64,000 bases of DNA from Mangifera indica (taxonomy: Eukaryota; Streptophyta; Magnoliopsida; Sapindales; Anacardiaceae), in assembly GCF_011075055.1 (NCBI RefSeq), contig NC_058149.1, forward strand, positions 11,228,449 through 11,292,448. Reading direction: 5' to 3'. Made by a program: the position numbers and the translations under genes. Below the pieces are notes generated by a model. The model ran no database searches. It was not told where the DNA came from and was given only the letters and a program-made list of their open reading frames with translations. Numbering within the stretch: the first letter of the stretch is position 1; every line of letters starts with the position of its first letter. Positions 37,203 through 50,500 of this stretch are shown here, piece by piece.

Positions 37203-39482
37203 ATGTTCTAAGTATACAACTGCCTTTTTGTATGTGTTTGAAATTGTATATAATTTATTAAGGATTAAATGGTTAAATCCATATTTCCAAATTCAGAACC
37301 CTAGCCACTTGTAGTTTTTCTTCTAATTCCACCCCAGCTTGATTTGTAAAGCAAGCAAGCACCTAGGAACAGATGGGAATTCATATTGTTAAATAAATCT
37401 TATCAATAAAATCCTAGAATTAAATATTTGTATTGGAAATCCCAGCATGTAGATTGAATGATCAATAGCAATAATGGCTTTTTCTTTTATTTTTCTATTT
37501 ATGTTTCAGATCTGATCTACTAAGTTGCATTTTGGAACCATTATTGTAACTGTTCAGGGCTTATTGCTTTTTGCCTATAAATCTTGGCAAGGGTGGTACT
37601 TGGAGGCAGTGTATTTAGCTTTTGTCTAACTCTTATGTTCATATCAATCTCTTAACACGTGAGCTGAGCTTGGTCTGAGAGACTGCATGACCGATTGAGC
37701 TTATTTCTAAAATGCAGCTTAGATATATGGCTTAGGTTTAAGAGTCCCATTATTTTGACACAAGTTCTGACACAATTTTTCAACTGTTACAATATTACAT
37801 TAAAACATTTCGTTATAAATTGTCACTTTCTAAGTGCGTTAAATAAGCAAGTTATATTAGATCTCAACCATCAAATTTTTTAGATCGAATGGTCTAAAAT
37901 TTGTGTTATAATTTATGTATAAAATGTGGTGGCTGTGAGGCTTTCATATAAATAGCTCCTATTTGTTTACAAAATTTTTGACATAATTTTTCAGTTATTT
38001 GGTTATTTTATTTGAATGATTAAGGTTGCATCTTAATTGTGTCATTTTCAAGATGATTGAATCTTAGCCATTGAAATAGTCTTGATTCAATATCTTAAAA
38101 CTGTATCATAATTCGTGTGAAAAAATTATGCCTTGAACCTGCAGCTATATGTTTATGTGCACACACATACTCAAAAGCTTTCATTTATTTGTTCAATATA
38201 ATTAATACAAATTTATATTTCTGAATCTTATATGAAACTGAAATATGAGCTTGACATTCCCCTCAAAGTGGCTTGATATTTAATCAAATAAATAAGACTT
38301 GAGCTTGAGCTTTTCGCAAGTCCTCTGAAAATTGTGTTGATTGTAAAATTTGAAACTCACTTGTTTTGGTTCACTATCTCTTACTCAACTTTGTCTGATG
38401 AGCTATTTAATTTGGGTGAGGTTAGCTCATTTGCATTCCTAGTCCCCTGAGACCTTTTCATGGTGTTTTGCTGACTTTGTTCTGCATTGAGTGCTAGATA
38501 AATTTGTCGGAAAGAGTGTAATTCTATAGGACATACTTTGCTCTCTAGAAGTTTCTTCTTTCTTGTGGAAAGGCGTATTCCTGTTTGTGAGTGACCGGCG
38601 AGCTTGAGGATTACCTGAGTGAGCATTTCATTGTTTAGGAACATGCATTCTGCAGGTTGTGAGATCTTGAAAACTTGGAAATGCTCCTTTTAGTGTTTGA
38701 CTTTGGGTTTACACTTGTTTCTTTTGATAGGATGGTCTATTGATATGAAATATTTCGTGCTACCTTCTCAATTCCAGTTAGTTTTTGGTAGTATATGTCA
38801 AAGTAGTATAGTTGTCAATGGATGTTTCTTGTTTTTTATATTTTCCTTTGTCCAACATGGAGGATATGATGGTGTTAACATCAATAGATAGCCAATAAAA
38901 GATTAGAATATCAATGTAAAGTATACGTTCGAAGTTAGGCATACTGCATTACCTGAAAGCATGTGAGAGCTGTGAGAACATTGATCCAGGTGGCCCAAAG
39001 TGACTTGATAAGCTGTAATTTAATTAGGAATTTCATCCCAGAGAAAATCTAAGTACAGAATTGCAAATATGGTATTTGGAATACAGGGCTTATTGTTAAA
39101 TATTAGAATATGAATGTAAAGTATACATTGGAAGTTAGGCATACCACATTACCTGAAAGCATGTGAGAGCTGTGAGAACATTGATCCCAGTGGCCAAAGT
39201 GACTTGAGAAGCTGTGATTTAATTAGGAATTTCATCCCAGAGAAAATCTAAGGACAGAATTGGAAATAGTTATTTGGAATACAGGGCATATTGTTAAATA
39301 TTTCCAATTTGGAGTAGCAATTACATTCTTCCATTGTTTTGGCTCTGATTCACGTAAGTTAAGCAGTTCAGTGGATTCCTGACCGCCATTGTATTTGGCT
39401 AAACAGTTACTAAACTTCTAGCACATCTCGAACATTTGTTCATAAACTGCATTGAGAATCATTACATTGTAGATTGTGCATT
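37203..39482. other. Intergenic region between VPS15 and LAMP1 copy A
   Basis: This gap lies between convergent 3' ends. It includes the VPS15 3' untranslated region and a 2 x 200-bp tandem duplication at 38902-39300. An 87-codon minus-strand frame at 38381-38644 has no recognisable family, intron signals or codon bias and is not called. Nothing else is supported. Confidence 0.55.
38902..39300. repeat. Two-copy tandem repeat of about 200 bp
   Basis: Units 38902-39101 and 39102-39300 both start ATTAGAATAT and end TTGTTAAAT. They share long identical runs such as ACCTGAAAGCATGTGAGAGC and AATTTCATCCCAGAGAAAAT. Identity is above 90% by eye, so the duplication is fairly recent. Non-coding. Confidence 0.85.
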
Positions 39483-42365
39483 TCATGTTAGCTCCCCATT
39501 GAGGACTAGAGAGACATGTCTGACTGCTCTGGAGACTCTCCAAACTTCATGTTGTACTGTAAGCCATGACTCTGTTGTATTGAGATTCTTTGCCTCTTCA
39601 ATGGCGTCTTCTATTCCAGGGAAGGATTTAGAACCATAATTATTATGCTTTGAGGGCCCATAAATCTGAAAGAAAGAAGGTAAAGTTAGTCCACTTCAGT
39701 CATAATAGAAAACAAACCAGAACAAAGCTCTAATTGCATCCATATGTTGCATTATTCATCTGGATGTTTTCATTTTGTAGTTTTTGTCAAAAACTTTATT
39801 CTTTGAATAATGCTGCAAAAATTTAATAATTGAATAAACATACCAAGTGCTTGTACCATGTCCTTCCAATGAGTCCATCTGGATCTGTAAATGCTCTTTC
39901 TGCCATCATTAATCTGTCATTCACCTCTCTCACCTTAGGATGATCTTTTTTCCAGATTGATGCCCAACCTTTAGCCTTGTTTATTGCCTAGGGAATCATA
40001 TTTAAATTATTTAGTTCATGGTAAACGTTAGTTGTATGAGTATTGAATCATAAGATCATGTTTGATACCTTTTTCTCGTTATTGATTTTGGTGGCTACTT
40101 TTGTTAGTTCTTCAATAGACTTCAACAAGGGATTTAAGGTTATGCCCCTGCTTGAGACCTTATCCTCCAAGTCTTTTGCGCTTTCCTATTGATATGGAGT
40201 TTTTAATTGCATTATCAGCTTTAGCTATGGACTATAATATTTGCTTTGTAATGATGATTGCACACAATTGCTGATGCATGGTATGTGCTAATATACCTGG
40301 AGCTCACAAGCATAGGAGAGATAGTTGAAAGGCAAGAACTCCTCATCTGCCAGTCGAAGAGCTACTAAACCCCAAACACTTGCTACTGTTTTTTTTTTTT
40401 TTTTTCAATTAGGAGAAAAAATGAATAGAAGTAAACTTGGTGTCAGTAGGCACACTTAAATAGACACTTGGATTTCATGTGATTTAAGACTTGCAATGTT
40501 ACTCATTGTATAATGAATAACTTTGGGGGTTAGATTCTTTGACAATGAACTGGTTCAACAAATTCTGGGAGTAATTATTATGAACTGTGAATACTGTGTT
40601 TCTATAACAAACATGCTTCAATCTTTACCTATCTCAATATAAGATGAGCTCTTGTAGGATGATATTAGCTAAACTAACATTTCTTGTGCTATTTTCTGTT
40701 GACGGAGTTCTAATCATTTATGCCATAGATAAAATTTTGTGACAAACCTGCAACATGTCTTTGGAACAGGGGGTCTCCAAATTTTTCCATCCAGACAAAG
40801 TCATCGTACATTGAGTGGTATACTGGGAATCCTGTGATTGATGCACACTTTTAGTTAGTCATGAGACAATAACTGCATCTAAGACATCATATATCAAACA
40901 TCCATTTTGTTGGTAAAGAGTATTTGCTAGTGGCTAAGTATATCTGAGGAGTGATTAATTCATTTATAATAAAAATCATTAAAGCTTTGACAACCATTTT
41001 GTAGTTCTTAACCAATGGCTTTAATGGGTGATAATAGAGTTGGCTTGTCATTTATCTGTCAATTTTTTATTTCAGAATTAGAAGTCAAAAGCTTATTCTG
41101 ATACTGCAGTAGAAAGTTATTATTCTCTGTGACCGCATATTATATGCTGAAATGTTTCACATTAAATACTGTTGGCTCTATTTAGGACTACAAAGCAAAT
41201 GAGAGGAGTGGTAAATCCTTATGGAAATATTTTCAACATAACCGGAATATTTGGAACAATGTGATTTTCTGATTTGATTTGGCTTTATTTGTATCCAATT
41301 ATTATCTGTTGCTATATGTTGGATACTGCTGTGCTTTCTCCGATTGTAATTTATAAGTTGATATGTGTGGCTGCTGCATTTTCAACATAGCCTCCCAATG
41401 CTCTATTCAGACTTGTGACTTATCACCAGTGTATATGTGCATACAAAACTCATCTATGCCTCTCTGGAAATACACACACTGACACACGCAAGCATATTTT
41501 GCTAGTATATTCATATGTTCACTATAAAAATCATTCAAGAGATCAGGGCAAAATGTACTTGGTACCTTTTCCAAAAGACATGTCTACCGCTGGAATACCA
41601 ATGTGCTGCACAAAAGGTGCATAATCTGATCCTTTGCCTCCTAGTCTCCCAATCTTGGAATAGAATGAATGTTAATGGATATGATGCAATGCATATGTTA
41701 GTCTTTAGTGGATCAGAGCACTAGATAAAGCTCATCTGATTTGAGTCATGTTAATTGAAACTATCTATCAAGGTGGTAAGGTTAAAGTTCAAGATATGGG
41801 ATTGCACTTACCACTGGAGAATTCGTGGAACCAATCCAGGATTCGTAAATTGTTTGTGATGAGTTATCTGGATCTCGAACCTTCAAAATCAGTTGAAATT
41901 TTGATTAAGATGGGCTAAAGCAGCAATGTTGAAAAAATATTAAATAGAAGTAGCAGAATAGGTCAACTACTGTTTCTTTTCTTTTTGTTAATTCTTATTG
42001 GTGCCGCTTCCACTACTTGTTTGTGTTGTGATTAAGGACATGATGATTGTTCATAAATAGTTGCAGCAATTTTCCGTCTTGGATAATTAATAATTGGTAT
42101 GCCTACTTTTGGTATGCCATATGTTGCTTAAAGAATTTGTAGTACTAATTTAATAATACCTGCTGAGTAGCTTGTTTGAGTAGTTCGTCAAGCTGTGGTG
42201 TTGCTGAGGCATGGAATTCTGCTCCATGTACAGCAGAGTCGATGTTCAAATAAGCAACGACTCTTGAAGCTAGCATCTCCCTGTTCTCTTCTACCCATTC
42301 TGTCGATCCTATCTGTAAAGATAGTTAGGATTGGTATATGTTTCTGTCCACTTTTTGACACACAG

Positions 42366-42402
<37 letters not shown>

Positions 42403-43967
42403 AGGCCATACTCCTCAGCATCCCAATTGCATAACAATATGGTTCGACGAGGACTCCATCCTCTTTTCTGCATTTTTTCTAGTCTTTGTGCTACCTATGA
42501 TGCAGGTGAAATACAGGTGAAGAGTTCATCTTTGTTATGATGCATATTTCTTGTGAAGAGACAAATATACTTACCTCCAGAAGAGCAGCAGTGCCACTGT
42601 TAGGATCCACGGCTCCAAATGTCCATGCATCCCGATGATTACCCAGGATGACATATCTAGATACAGTTGCCATAGGGACGAAATACTATGAGGTGGGTTT
42701 TACTGAGTCTTCTATATTTCATTTTGATGAGTTCTTGTCATGTTACAATGAATTAAAGTGAATTAAAGTCTTCCTTTCAGTTGCTACTTATTGAAGTTTT
42801 TAATGAATCTCTTAATACCAAACGATTTCCAAGAGTTATAACTCACCGATCAGGCTCCTCTACTCCTACAATGACACCGATTACATTTTGGATTGTTGAG
42901 ATGACATATTCTCCCTGAAACCCATACAGTTGCCAAAGCAGTACTTGTTTAGTTTGACAGTTTTGACTGGTTAGGCTGGATTGCCTGAAATTCAAGTTAG
43001 GTTGCATACTAACCTTGTAACTGAGATTGACAACTGCAGGTCCTGGTCCGATCCTGTAAATTGGGGCATCTTTGTCTCCTTGCCAATCCTGATTTGCCAC
43101 TTGTCCCTTAATGGACCTCAAGATTGTATGACCATCTTGTGCAGAAATTGGCAACGAAGGTATAAGTGGAACATTTCCTGTCTTCTCAACCTCTTCATTA
43201 GATAGCCTCTCACATCCTTCTGTACTAGCCCATCCTGGTGTACTAGGGTCACCTATGCTATAGTAAACAGAACCCACCTGCACTCCGCTTGGTGGCATCC
43301 ACCTATCATCTGGGAACCACCTTGCATCACCACTCCCACCACCATAGTCTTTCCTATCTGTATAAATCAGAGCTCCAATGGCACCTGCATCAAATGCATT
43401 ATGTACAATGTCCCCTCTGTATATTTCTCCATATCTTGCCAGCACAATACTACCCGACACATTCACGCCCATTTCTTTCAAGGTCACATAGTCTTCTACC
43501 CGTCCATAGTTCACATAAACAACTGGTCCTGTCACACTACCTGACTTTGCATATCCATGGAATGTCGGTATGACTTGGCCAGCAACATCAGCAAATGGAT
43601 CACCAGCATAAATTTCTTGACGGAGAGAGAAAGTGATGGGAGGGTCTGGAAACGGACGTGTTAGTGATAAAGAACGTGAAACTGGGTAAGTCAGGGACAC
43701 ACCATAGGAAGCAATGTGTGCTTTTATATTGCAGGAAGTGAAAACTGATAAAACATAAGCTGCAGCCTCCGCGTTTGCCTCTGAACCAGCAACATGGGGT
43801 CTGCGAGTGAGGATTTGGAGGTGCTGTGATACTGAGACATTGTCAGATAAGGCAGTGGATATATAGAGAGAGTGATAGAAAGATTTTGGTTGTGGAGAAA
43901 AGAGGAGGAAGGAGGAAGAAGAGGTAACCACTACCAGAAAGAAGAATTTTATAATTGTTTTGATCAT
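39483..43967 (-). CDS. Glutamate carboxypeptidase LAMP1-like, copy A
   Basis: M28-family zinc metallopeptidase of the plant AMP1/LAMP1 group, ER-associated regulators of meristem size and development. Exons: 43014-43967, 42847-42914, 42575-42656, 42402-42494, 42160-42312, 41812-41880, 41566-41653, 40748-40831, 40297-40385, 40069-40185, 39844-39987, 39483-39665; 707 aa. A single N-terminal anchor ([16 protein letters not shown]) suits a type II membrane protein. A PA-domain region follows in exon 1. Zinc ligands expected from human GCPII are present: His348 and Asp358 (NHRDAW, VDPNSG), Glu396, Asp424 and His508 (PVYHSMYD), with catalytic Glu395 in DAEEYG. So it should be catalytically competent; the plant substrate is unknown. 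It is the downstream member of a tandem pair and closest to Arabidopsis LAMP1 rather than AMP1. Confidence 0.94.
42371..42400. repeat. (GA)15 microsatellite at a LAMP1 copy A splice donor
   Basis: On the coding strand the exon 4 donor is CTG|GTCTCTCTCT, so the CT tract starts at or next to the donor itself. Copy B has CTG|GTCTATC at the same site and no long tract. Confidence 0.9.
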
Positions 43968-45416
43968 GGAGTTGAGCTTTGGGGATGTATTGAATTAGGC
44001 CTTGAGAGTCTTGAAATGGCTGAGTTAACAAGGAAAACTGTAGAAGATCATAAGAGAGACAGGGAGATTCTTATTATGAATGCAATTGCAATGATTTAGA
44101 GTTAGAACCTTTAGATAAGCTTCCATTAATAAATCTTATATTCCACTTCAAAATGACTACTTAAATGGACTTCTTTGTTTGTTTTTTTCCATTGAGGCAG
44201 TTCGCAAGATCCTTTTGCAATTATTTGCCTTTCCTTGTATGCCTGGGACCATTTCCTTTTATTTCTTTGTTTAATGTTACGTAGATATTTTGATTCAACA
44301 GGATGGTTGGCTTGTTGTCTTTTCTAAATTTTTCTATTTTTTTTAAAAGATGACTCAGGATCTTGTCAATGGATTGATAACCCAAAGCACAGCCAGATAT
44401 TTAGGAACAACCTGCTGCTGCTGGCCTGCAACAATCAAAACAAGAATCTAAAATAGGATCAACACTTAGCAAACTTGAATATAACTTGGTTGGTCTGAAA
44501 TCATGACGGTTAAGATTAAGCAATACATGTACAAATAAATTATACATTATTATTTTGTCAGGATCTTAAGTATAAAGTATGAGATTTAAATCTTACATTG
44601 AAAAATACGGACTTCTAGTATAGGATTTATATGAGTTTAAGCCCTCCAATTTCAATAGTTAGTTTTGTAGGTATGATTATCTTAAGATTTATCTTATTTG
44701 ATATCAAAACTGTCAATATGTCTCCCAGTTTTAAGTATGAGAAAATAAGTAAATAATTATATCATTCAATCATAAAATTGTATAAGACTTAAATCCTACA
44801 TTAGAAAGTATGACGGTTCTCCTAAGGTTTATATCATACTCATACAATTAGAAAGTATAATGGTTCTCCTAAGGTTTATATTATATTCATATAATTTGAT
44901 GTGGTGACATTTAAATAATTTTGAAATGAGAAAATAAATAAATAATTATATTAGTTAATCGTAAAATATTATTTCAGTTAGTTTGTAAAGATAAATTTGT
45001 AATAATTGGTTTCCATTTTAGAGTGGTAAAACTATCATCTCATATTATTACAACAACACAATGGATTTAACAATTTACTTTCTTTGGGATAATATTAGAT
45101 TCAAAGCAGGTAAGCCGACTGCCAGCCACTGCATTTGGCAACATAGAGTTGCAATGAGTTTTTGATAGCCCCAAATATTTAAAAATGGTAGGAATATTTA
45201 ATTAGGAATTGTTTGTTATTTGAAAATAAGTATGCTTGGAGTCTAATTAGGGTTAGGTTTTTTATTGTATAAATAGTGGAGTTTTGAGAGGAACTAGAAT
45301 ATAATTTCAAAGTACCGTTGTATTCAGAGCAGCAACAACCCTTTGGTGGAGCGCTGGAGATATTAGGGTTTTTTTTTTTTTTTTTAATATTGATTTTTTG
45401 TGTAATAAAATTTGAA

Positions 45417-45586
45417 GCAATGTTATACGTATATATTTTAAGTACATAAATATATATATATTTATATGTGTCATCACGTGATTGAGTGTTATTTTATTTT
45501 TAGTTCAAAATCACTCAATTATATGATAACATACATTAAATATGTATTTATTTATGTATTGAAAGTAAATACACATAATTTTATTA
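45417..45586. mobile_element. AT-rich palindromic miniature element (copy)
   Basis: Relative of 19870-20026: central ATATGTGTCATCACGTGATTG and TTTTTAGTTCAAAATCACTC blocks, and right end TACACATAATTTTATT. Ends placed by comparison. Confidence 0.55.
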
Positions 45587-45799
45587 ATTAATCTATCCAG
45601 TTATCATTGTCCAAGAAATGATGAGAAGGTATAGTAACATCCAAGGTTATTTATGTTAATCTGTTTAAACGGTTCATATATGTTACGGTTTGCAATAGAC
45701 CGAAAATAATATATACGGTTAGTGTGATTAGTACGTTTATGACAAATCCAAGCAAGAAATATTAAAAGACAACTAAACAGGTTCTCATATACATGCAAG

Positions 45800-46385
45800 T
45801 AACTACAAATTATGAAATTTGCTTTGACACCATGCTTAGTTCAGTTTCTATTTTGGGTTATGTTGATTCAAATTATGCCATAAATATGGATGATAGGAAG
45901 TTTACTGCATATCATGTATTTACAGTTGCAAATAGTCTAATTAGCTCGAGGTTAACTTTGCAAAGTGTAATAACATTATCTACTACTTAAGTAGAATACA
46001 TGACAATTACAAAAACTAAAAAAACTTTACGGTCCAACGGATTGATGTCAAATATTGGTTTTGAGTAATAGACTTTTAGTTTCATTATGTCATTTAAAGT
46101 GTCATAGAGATATCAAATTATCAAGTGTATCACATAAGAACCAAACATATTACCCTAAGATACCATAAGGTCAAAGTTGATTTCTTTGGGTACGGTTCCA
46201 CTGATAAAGGTGCATATTAAAGATAATGTAATATACATGTTTGCGAAGATGCTACCATTGGAGAAGTAAGTTATCGCATGCTAAGTAGTAAAGGGTTGGA
46301 GTTTTAGGTAGAGGTGCATGGATTTCAAGGTTGAATGGGTTTTCTTGAGGTGCAAATATTCACCAAGGTGGAGATCGTTAAAATG
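45800..46385 (+). mobile_element. Copia RNase H relic between the LAMP1 copies
   Basis: Forward translation shows the C-terminal end of copia pol: LGYVDSNYA, DDRKFTAYHVFT, LQSVITLSTT, then a stop and further broken pieces (TKHITLRYHKVKVDFF). A purine-rich AAGGTGGAGATCG near 46366-46378 looks like the polypurine tract before a 3' LTR. Everything upstream in pol is missing. Confidence 0.7.
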
Positions 46386-46926
46386 TGGTTTGTATTTAAC
46401 GAATAGTTTATTAAAAGTTTCATGATTTGAAGAAATTTAGTTGGGTTATTCAAATCATTAACCTTCGTTTATAATGTGTACAATTCAAACATATATTTTT
46501 TCACTTTAATAATATTGATGGCTACTTTGTAGATGTAAGTATATTGTTGAATCACGTAGATATGTGAGTTCTATGATTTACTGCCTTTAGCCATAATTTT
46601 TGTTCAATTCAATGTCTCTTTGAGGGCTGAAAATTTCACAATGGGACACTCACAGAGGATGATGGATTTGATCAGAAGAAAAAGGAGAAGAAACTACAAG
46701 CTGCAAAAGTGGAAGGGATGTTCTGGCCGTTGCCCCTGGGAGAATGAGAAGAACCATGGCTGGTCAAACGAAAACAAAGGTAGTGCATATGGGCGAAGAG
46801 TTTTCATGCTTAGAGACTTTCTTCGATTTTATGGACCAAACTCAAGTTCCCATTGCCCAAAAGTCCAACAGAAGAAAACCGTAAACAGGATGAAACTTTA
46901 TACTCTGGCCTTAGGACAAGGTGATT

Positions 46927-46948
46927 GGGGGGGGGGGGGGGGGGGGGG
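46927..46948 (+). repeat. Run of 22 guanines
   Basis: An uninterrupted G22 tract, rare in AT-rich plant DNA. It could fold as a G-quadruplex. It may also be an assembly or base-calling artefact in length. Confidence 0.85.
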
Positions 46949-47239
46949 AAGAAATTATTAGGTTCCCTAATATTATTTAGGAATAATATTTATTTAAAAA
47001 TAGTTACAAAATATTACTTGGGAACATTTAGGTGAAAATAATTTGCTATTTAGGATTAAATATATTGAAGTCCGATTAGAGTTAATAATTATATGAATAG
47101 GACGGCTTTTGGGGATGATTAAAAGAGTTTTTGAAACAATATATTCTGCGAATTGGAGCACCACCGATATTCTCTTGACACACTTTTCAAACAATGTTTC
47201 AGAATTATTCCTGTAAAATCAATAAGCATCAAACATATA

Positions 47240-47264
47240 AAAGTAATGTTATAAGTATACATTT

Positions 47265-47336
<72 letters not shown>

Positions 47337-47438
47337 CGATATTATTTTATTATTAATTTAAAATTACTCAACCGCATGATAATATATCATTTGTCTACTT
47401 ATTTATATACTTAAAAATGTATATACATAATTTTATTA
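47240..47438. mobile_element. AT-rich miniature element with (AT)n expansion
   Basis: The right half matches the 19870-20026 family (AATTTAAAATTACTCAACCGCATGAT-type core, ending TACATAATTTTATT). The left half is replaced by an AT dinucleotide run of about 65 bases (47269-47333). Confidence 0.5.
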
Positions 47439-47536
47439 AACGTATAATCTGGGTTTGCAACAGTTTCTAGCACATCCGGAGTATCTGTTTATAAGTTGTC
47501 TTGATGAAGAGTCATTCCATTGTATTTTGTACATGT

Positions 47537-50500
47537 TCATGTTAGTTCTCCATTGAGGACTAGAGAAACATGTCTGACTGCTCTGGAGACTCTCCAAACT
47601 TCATGTTGTACGGTAAGCCATGACTCTGCCGTATTGAGATTCTTTGCTTCTTCAATGGCGTCTTCTATTCCAGGGAATGAATTAGATCCATAATCATTAT
47701 GCTTTGAGGGTGCATAAATCTGCATAGTAAAATAGAAATAGATTCTTTGTGCATTAAAAATCTGCATGTTTTCATGCTGCAGCTTTTATCAAAAACTTTC
47801 TGTGAGAAAATTTTATAAAGCAAAATCGTACCAAATGCTTGTACCATGGCCTTCCAGCGAGTCCATCTCGGTCTGTGAAAGCTCTTTCTGCCATCATTAG
47901 TCTGTCATTCAGCTCTCTCACCCTAGAATGTTCTTTTTTCCATATGGATACCCAACCTTTTGATTCAATTATTGCCTAGAGAATCATATTTAGATTATTT
48001 AAATTAACAAGAGCATCAGTTGCAGTAAGTTTGAATCATAAGATTTCGTTTGGTACCTTTTTCTCGCTATCAATTTTGATGGCTGCTTTTGCTAGCTCCT
48101 CAATAGCCTTGAACAAGGGAATTAAGGTTATGCCCATACCTGAGACCTTGTCCTTCAAATCCTTTGCGCTTTTCTATTATTATTGATTTGTTTTTAAATT
48201 AGTTTTGGTTCCAGAATTGAAATAATATTTGGATTGAATATACTTATACCTGGAGCTCTGAAACATAGGAGAGATAATTGAAAGGCAAGAACTCCTCATC
48301 TGCTAGTCGGAGAGCTACTAAACCCCAAACGCTTGCCGCTGTTTGTTTTTTCATCAAAGAAACAGAAGATAAAAAACTTTGAGTCAATAGGCATGCTTAA
48401 ATAATACTGCTTGTATAATGTAATAGCTTGTTTATATTAGATTTATGAACAGCTTTGTTGTTCATTAGTCCTGGAATGGTTATAATGAACTGTGAACACT
48501 CTGTTTCAATAAGCATGCTTTTCTCTTTACAATCTCATTGTGGGATGGAATTTTAATCATTTATGCCATGGATAAATTTAATGACAAACCTGCAACATGT
48601 CTTTGGAACAGTGGATCTCCAAATTTTTTCATCCAGACAAAGTCATCGTACATTGAGTGGTATACCGGGTATCCTGCAAGTGATGCTTACTGATAGTTAG
48701 TCATGAGAAGACATGCTTGCTAGAAGATATCATATATTAAGCATCAATTACGCTAGAAGCTAAGACTACATGAGCATTTAGAGTGATTAATTAGTTATGA
48801 TAAAGCATATAAAAGCTTTTTATACTGTTAAGGATATAGTACTTTGTGTGTGTAATGGTTGAAAGTTCCTTACTGCCAAGACTGAAATTGATTTTTCCCA
48901 TAAGTTTAAATTAATTTAGGTGGTTTTATTACCGGACGGATTCTTTTTGGCTTGTCTTTTGAATCAATTGTTTCATGTCAAAAGCTCATTTTGATGCTAC
49001 AGTTGGAGTTGTTTTTTAATTCTCTAAAGACAATTCTACTGTTCACATTAAAGAAAGCTTGTCCTGCTTGCTCACTACCTTACTCTATCACATGCCTTTA
49101 AGTTATCAATACATATATGTATGTGTGTGTATATAAAATGTACATATTTTGCAAGAATGCTAACATGTATTATGGGCTCAAGACTTTGAAATGTGTTTTT
49201 TACCTTCTCCAAAAGAGAAGTCAGCTGATGGAACACCAATATGCTGCACAAAAGCTGAATAATCTGATCCTCCACCTCCTAATCTTCCAATCTTCATAGA
49301 CAGAATATGTTACTATTTGTGATCTCTATTATAATGCAAGAATTAAGGAATGATACTAACGGGATGTAAGCTGGGCAAAACTCAAGTCTATTTTTCAGTG
49401 CAGGTTATCAAAAAACTGTCTCATCAAGATGATGCAGTTAATGCATTTGGCATAGCACTTACCACTGGAGAGTTACTAGAACCGACCCAGGAATCGTAGA
49501 CTGTTTGTGATGAGTTATCTGGATCTTTAACCTTCAAAATCAGTTCCAAATTTGATTTAGATGAGCTAAAGAGGCAATAATGAACTTGTCCTACTTAGCA
49601 CCGATTTGTTTTCAAGAAACAGTTAGATATTAAATATCATGGATGTGATTTGGGGAAATTGAAGTTGCTATAATGCCTAATGGTGCCTAAAGAGTTGGTA
49701 GAATTGTATTAAGTAACCTGTTGAGTTGCTTGTTTGAGTAGTTCATCAAGTTGAGGAGTTGCCGAGGCAGAGAATCCAGCGCCATATACAGCAGAGTCAA
49801 CGTTCAAGTAAGCAACAACCCTTGAAGCTAGCATCTCCCTGTTCTCTTCCACCCATTCAGTTGATCCTATCTGGAAATACAACAGGGGTTATCTTAAATT
49901 TCTGTTCTTCTCGGTCACAAACACAGAAAATGGAACAGGGAGAGAGAAAAAGATAGACCAGGCCATACTCCTCAGCATCCCAATTGCACAACACTATAGT
50001 CCTTCGAGGTTTCCACCCTCCTTTCCGCAGTTTTTCTAGTCTTTCTGCAAGCTACATTGCACACCCAATAATTGAAATGTGTTATACTTGGTTCTTGTCC
50101 AGAGAAGAAACATAATTACCTCCAGAAGAGCAGCAGTGCCACTGTTAGGATCCACAGCTCCAAATGTCCATGCATCTCGATGATTGCCCAGTATCACAAA
50201 CCTATAAATAGTTTCAGGCATGACAAAATCATACTCTGGTTTACTTAGTCATCATCTATATTCCATATTGATGCTTAAAATACATAATCTTCCCTTTGGT
50301 GTCATGCCTATTTAAGTTCTTAACAAATGCTTTCAATTACCATTGATAATCATTTATGAAAGTTCCATATCTTACCGATCAGGCTCCTCTGTACCTGTAA
50401 TGACACCAATTACATTTTGTATCGTGGCTATGACGCTTTCTCCCTGAAACCAGCACAATTTCGCTTACTACTTAATCAATAAACTAAACTTGATTATACT

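Larger units (their letters stand above)
43968..47536. other. Intergenic region between the two LAMP1 copies
   Basis: It contains the LAMP1 copy A promoter on the left and the copy B 3' flank on the right. Between lie an AT-rich miniature element, a copia RNase H relic, a 22-base G run and an AT-repeat-expanded miniature element. About 45150-45400 and 46960-47200 resemble each other (GTCTAATTAGGGTTA against GTCCGATTAGAGTTA) and may be remnants of one retroelement's LTRs. The frame at 46620-46961 ends in the G run and is not called. Confidence 0.55.

Noticed and set aside
38381..38644. 87-codon minus-strand frame near the LAMP1 copy A 3' side
   Set aside because: No recognisable family, no splice or promoter support, and no codon bias visible.
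42188..42434. Frames on both strands across the GA microsatellite
   Set aside because: They are shadows of LAMP1 copy A exons 4-5 and a simple repeat.
46620..46961. 113-codon forward frame rich in Arg and Lys
   Set aside because: It ends in the poly-G tract, lies in retroelement debris and matches no family.
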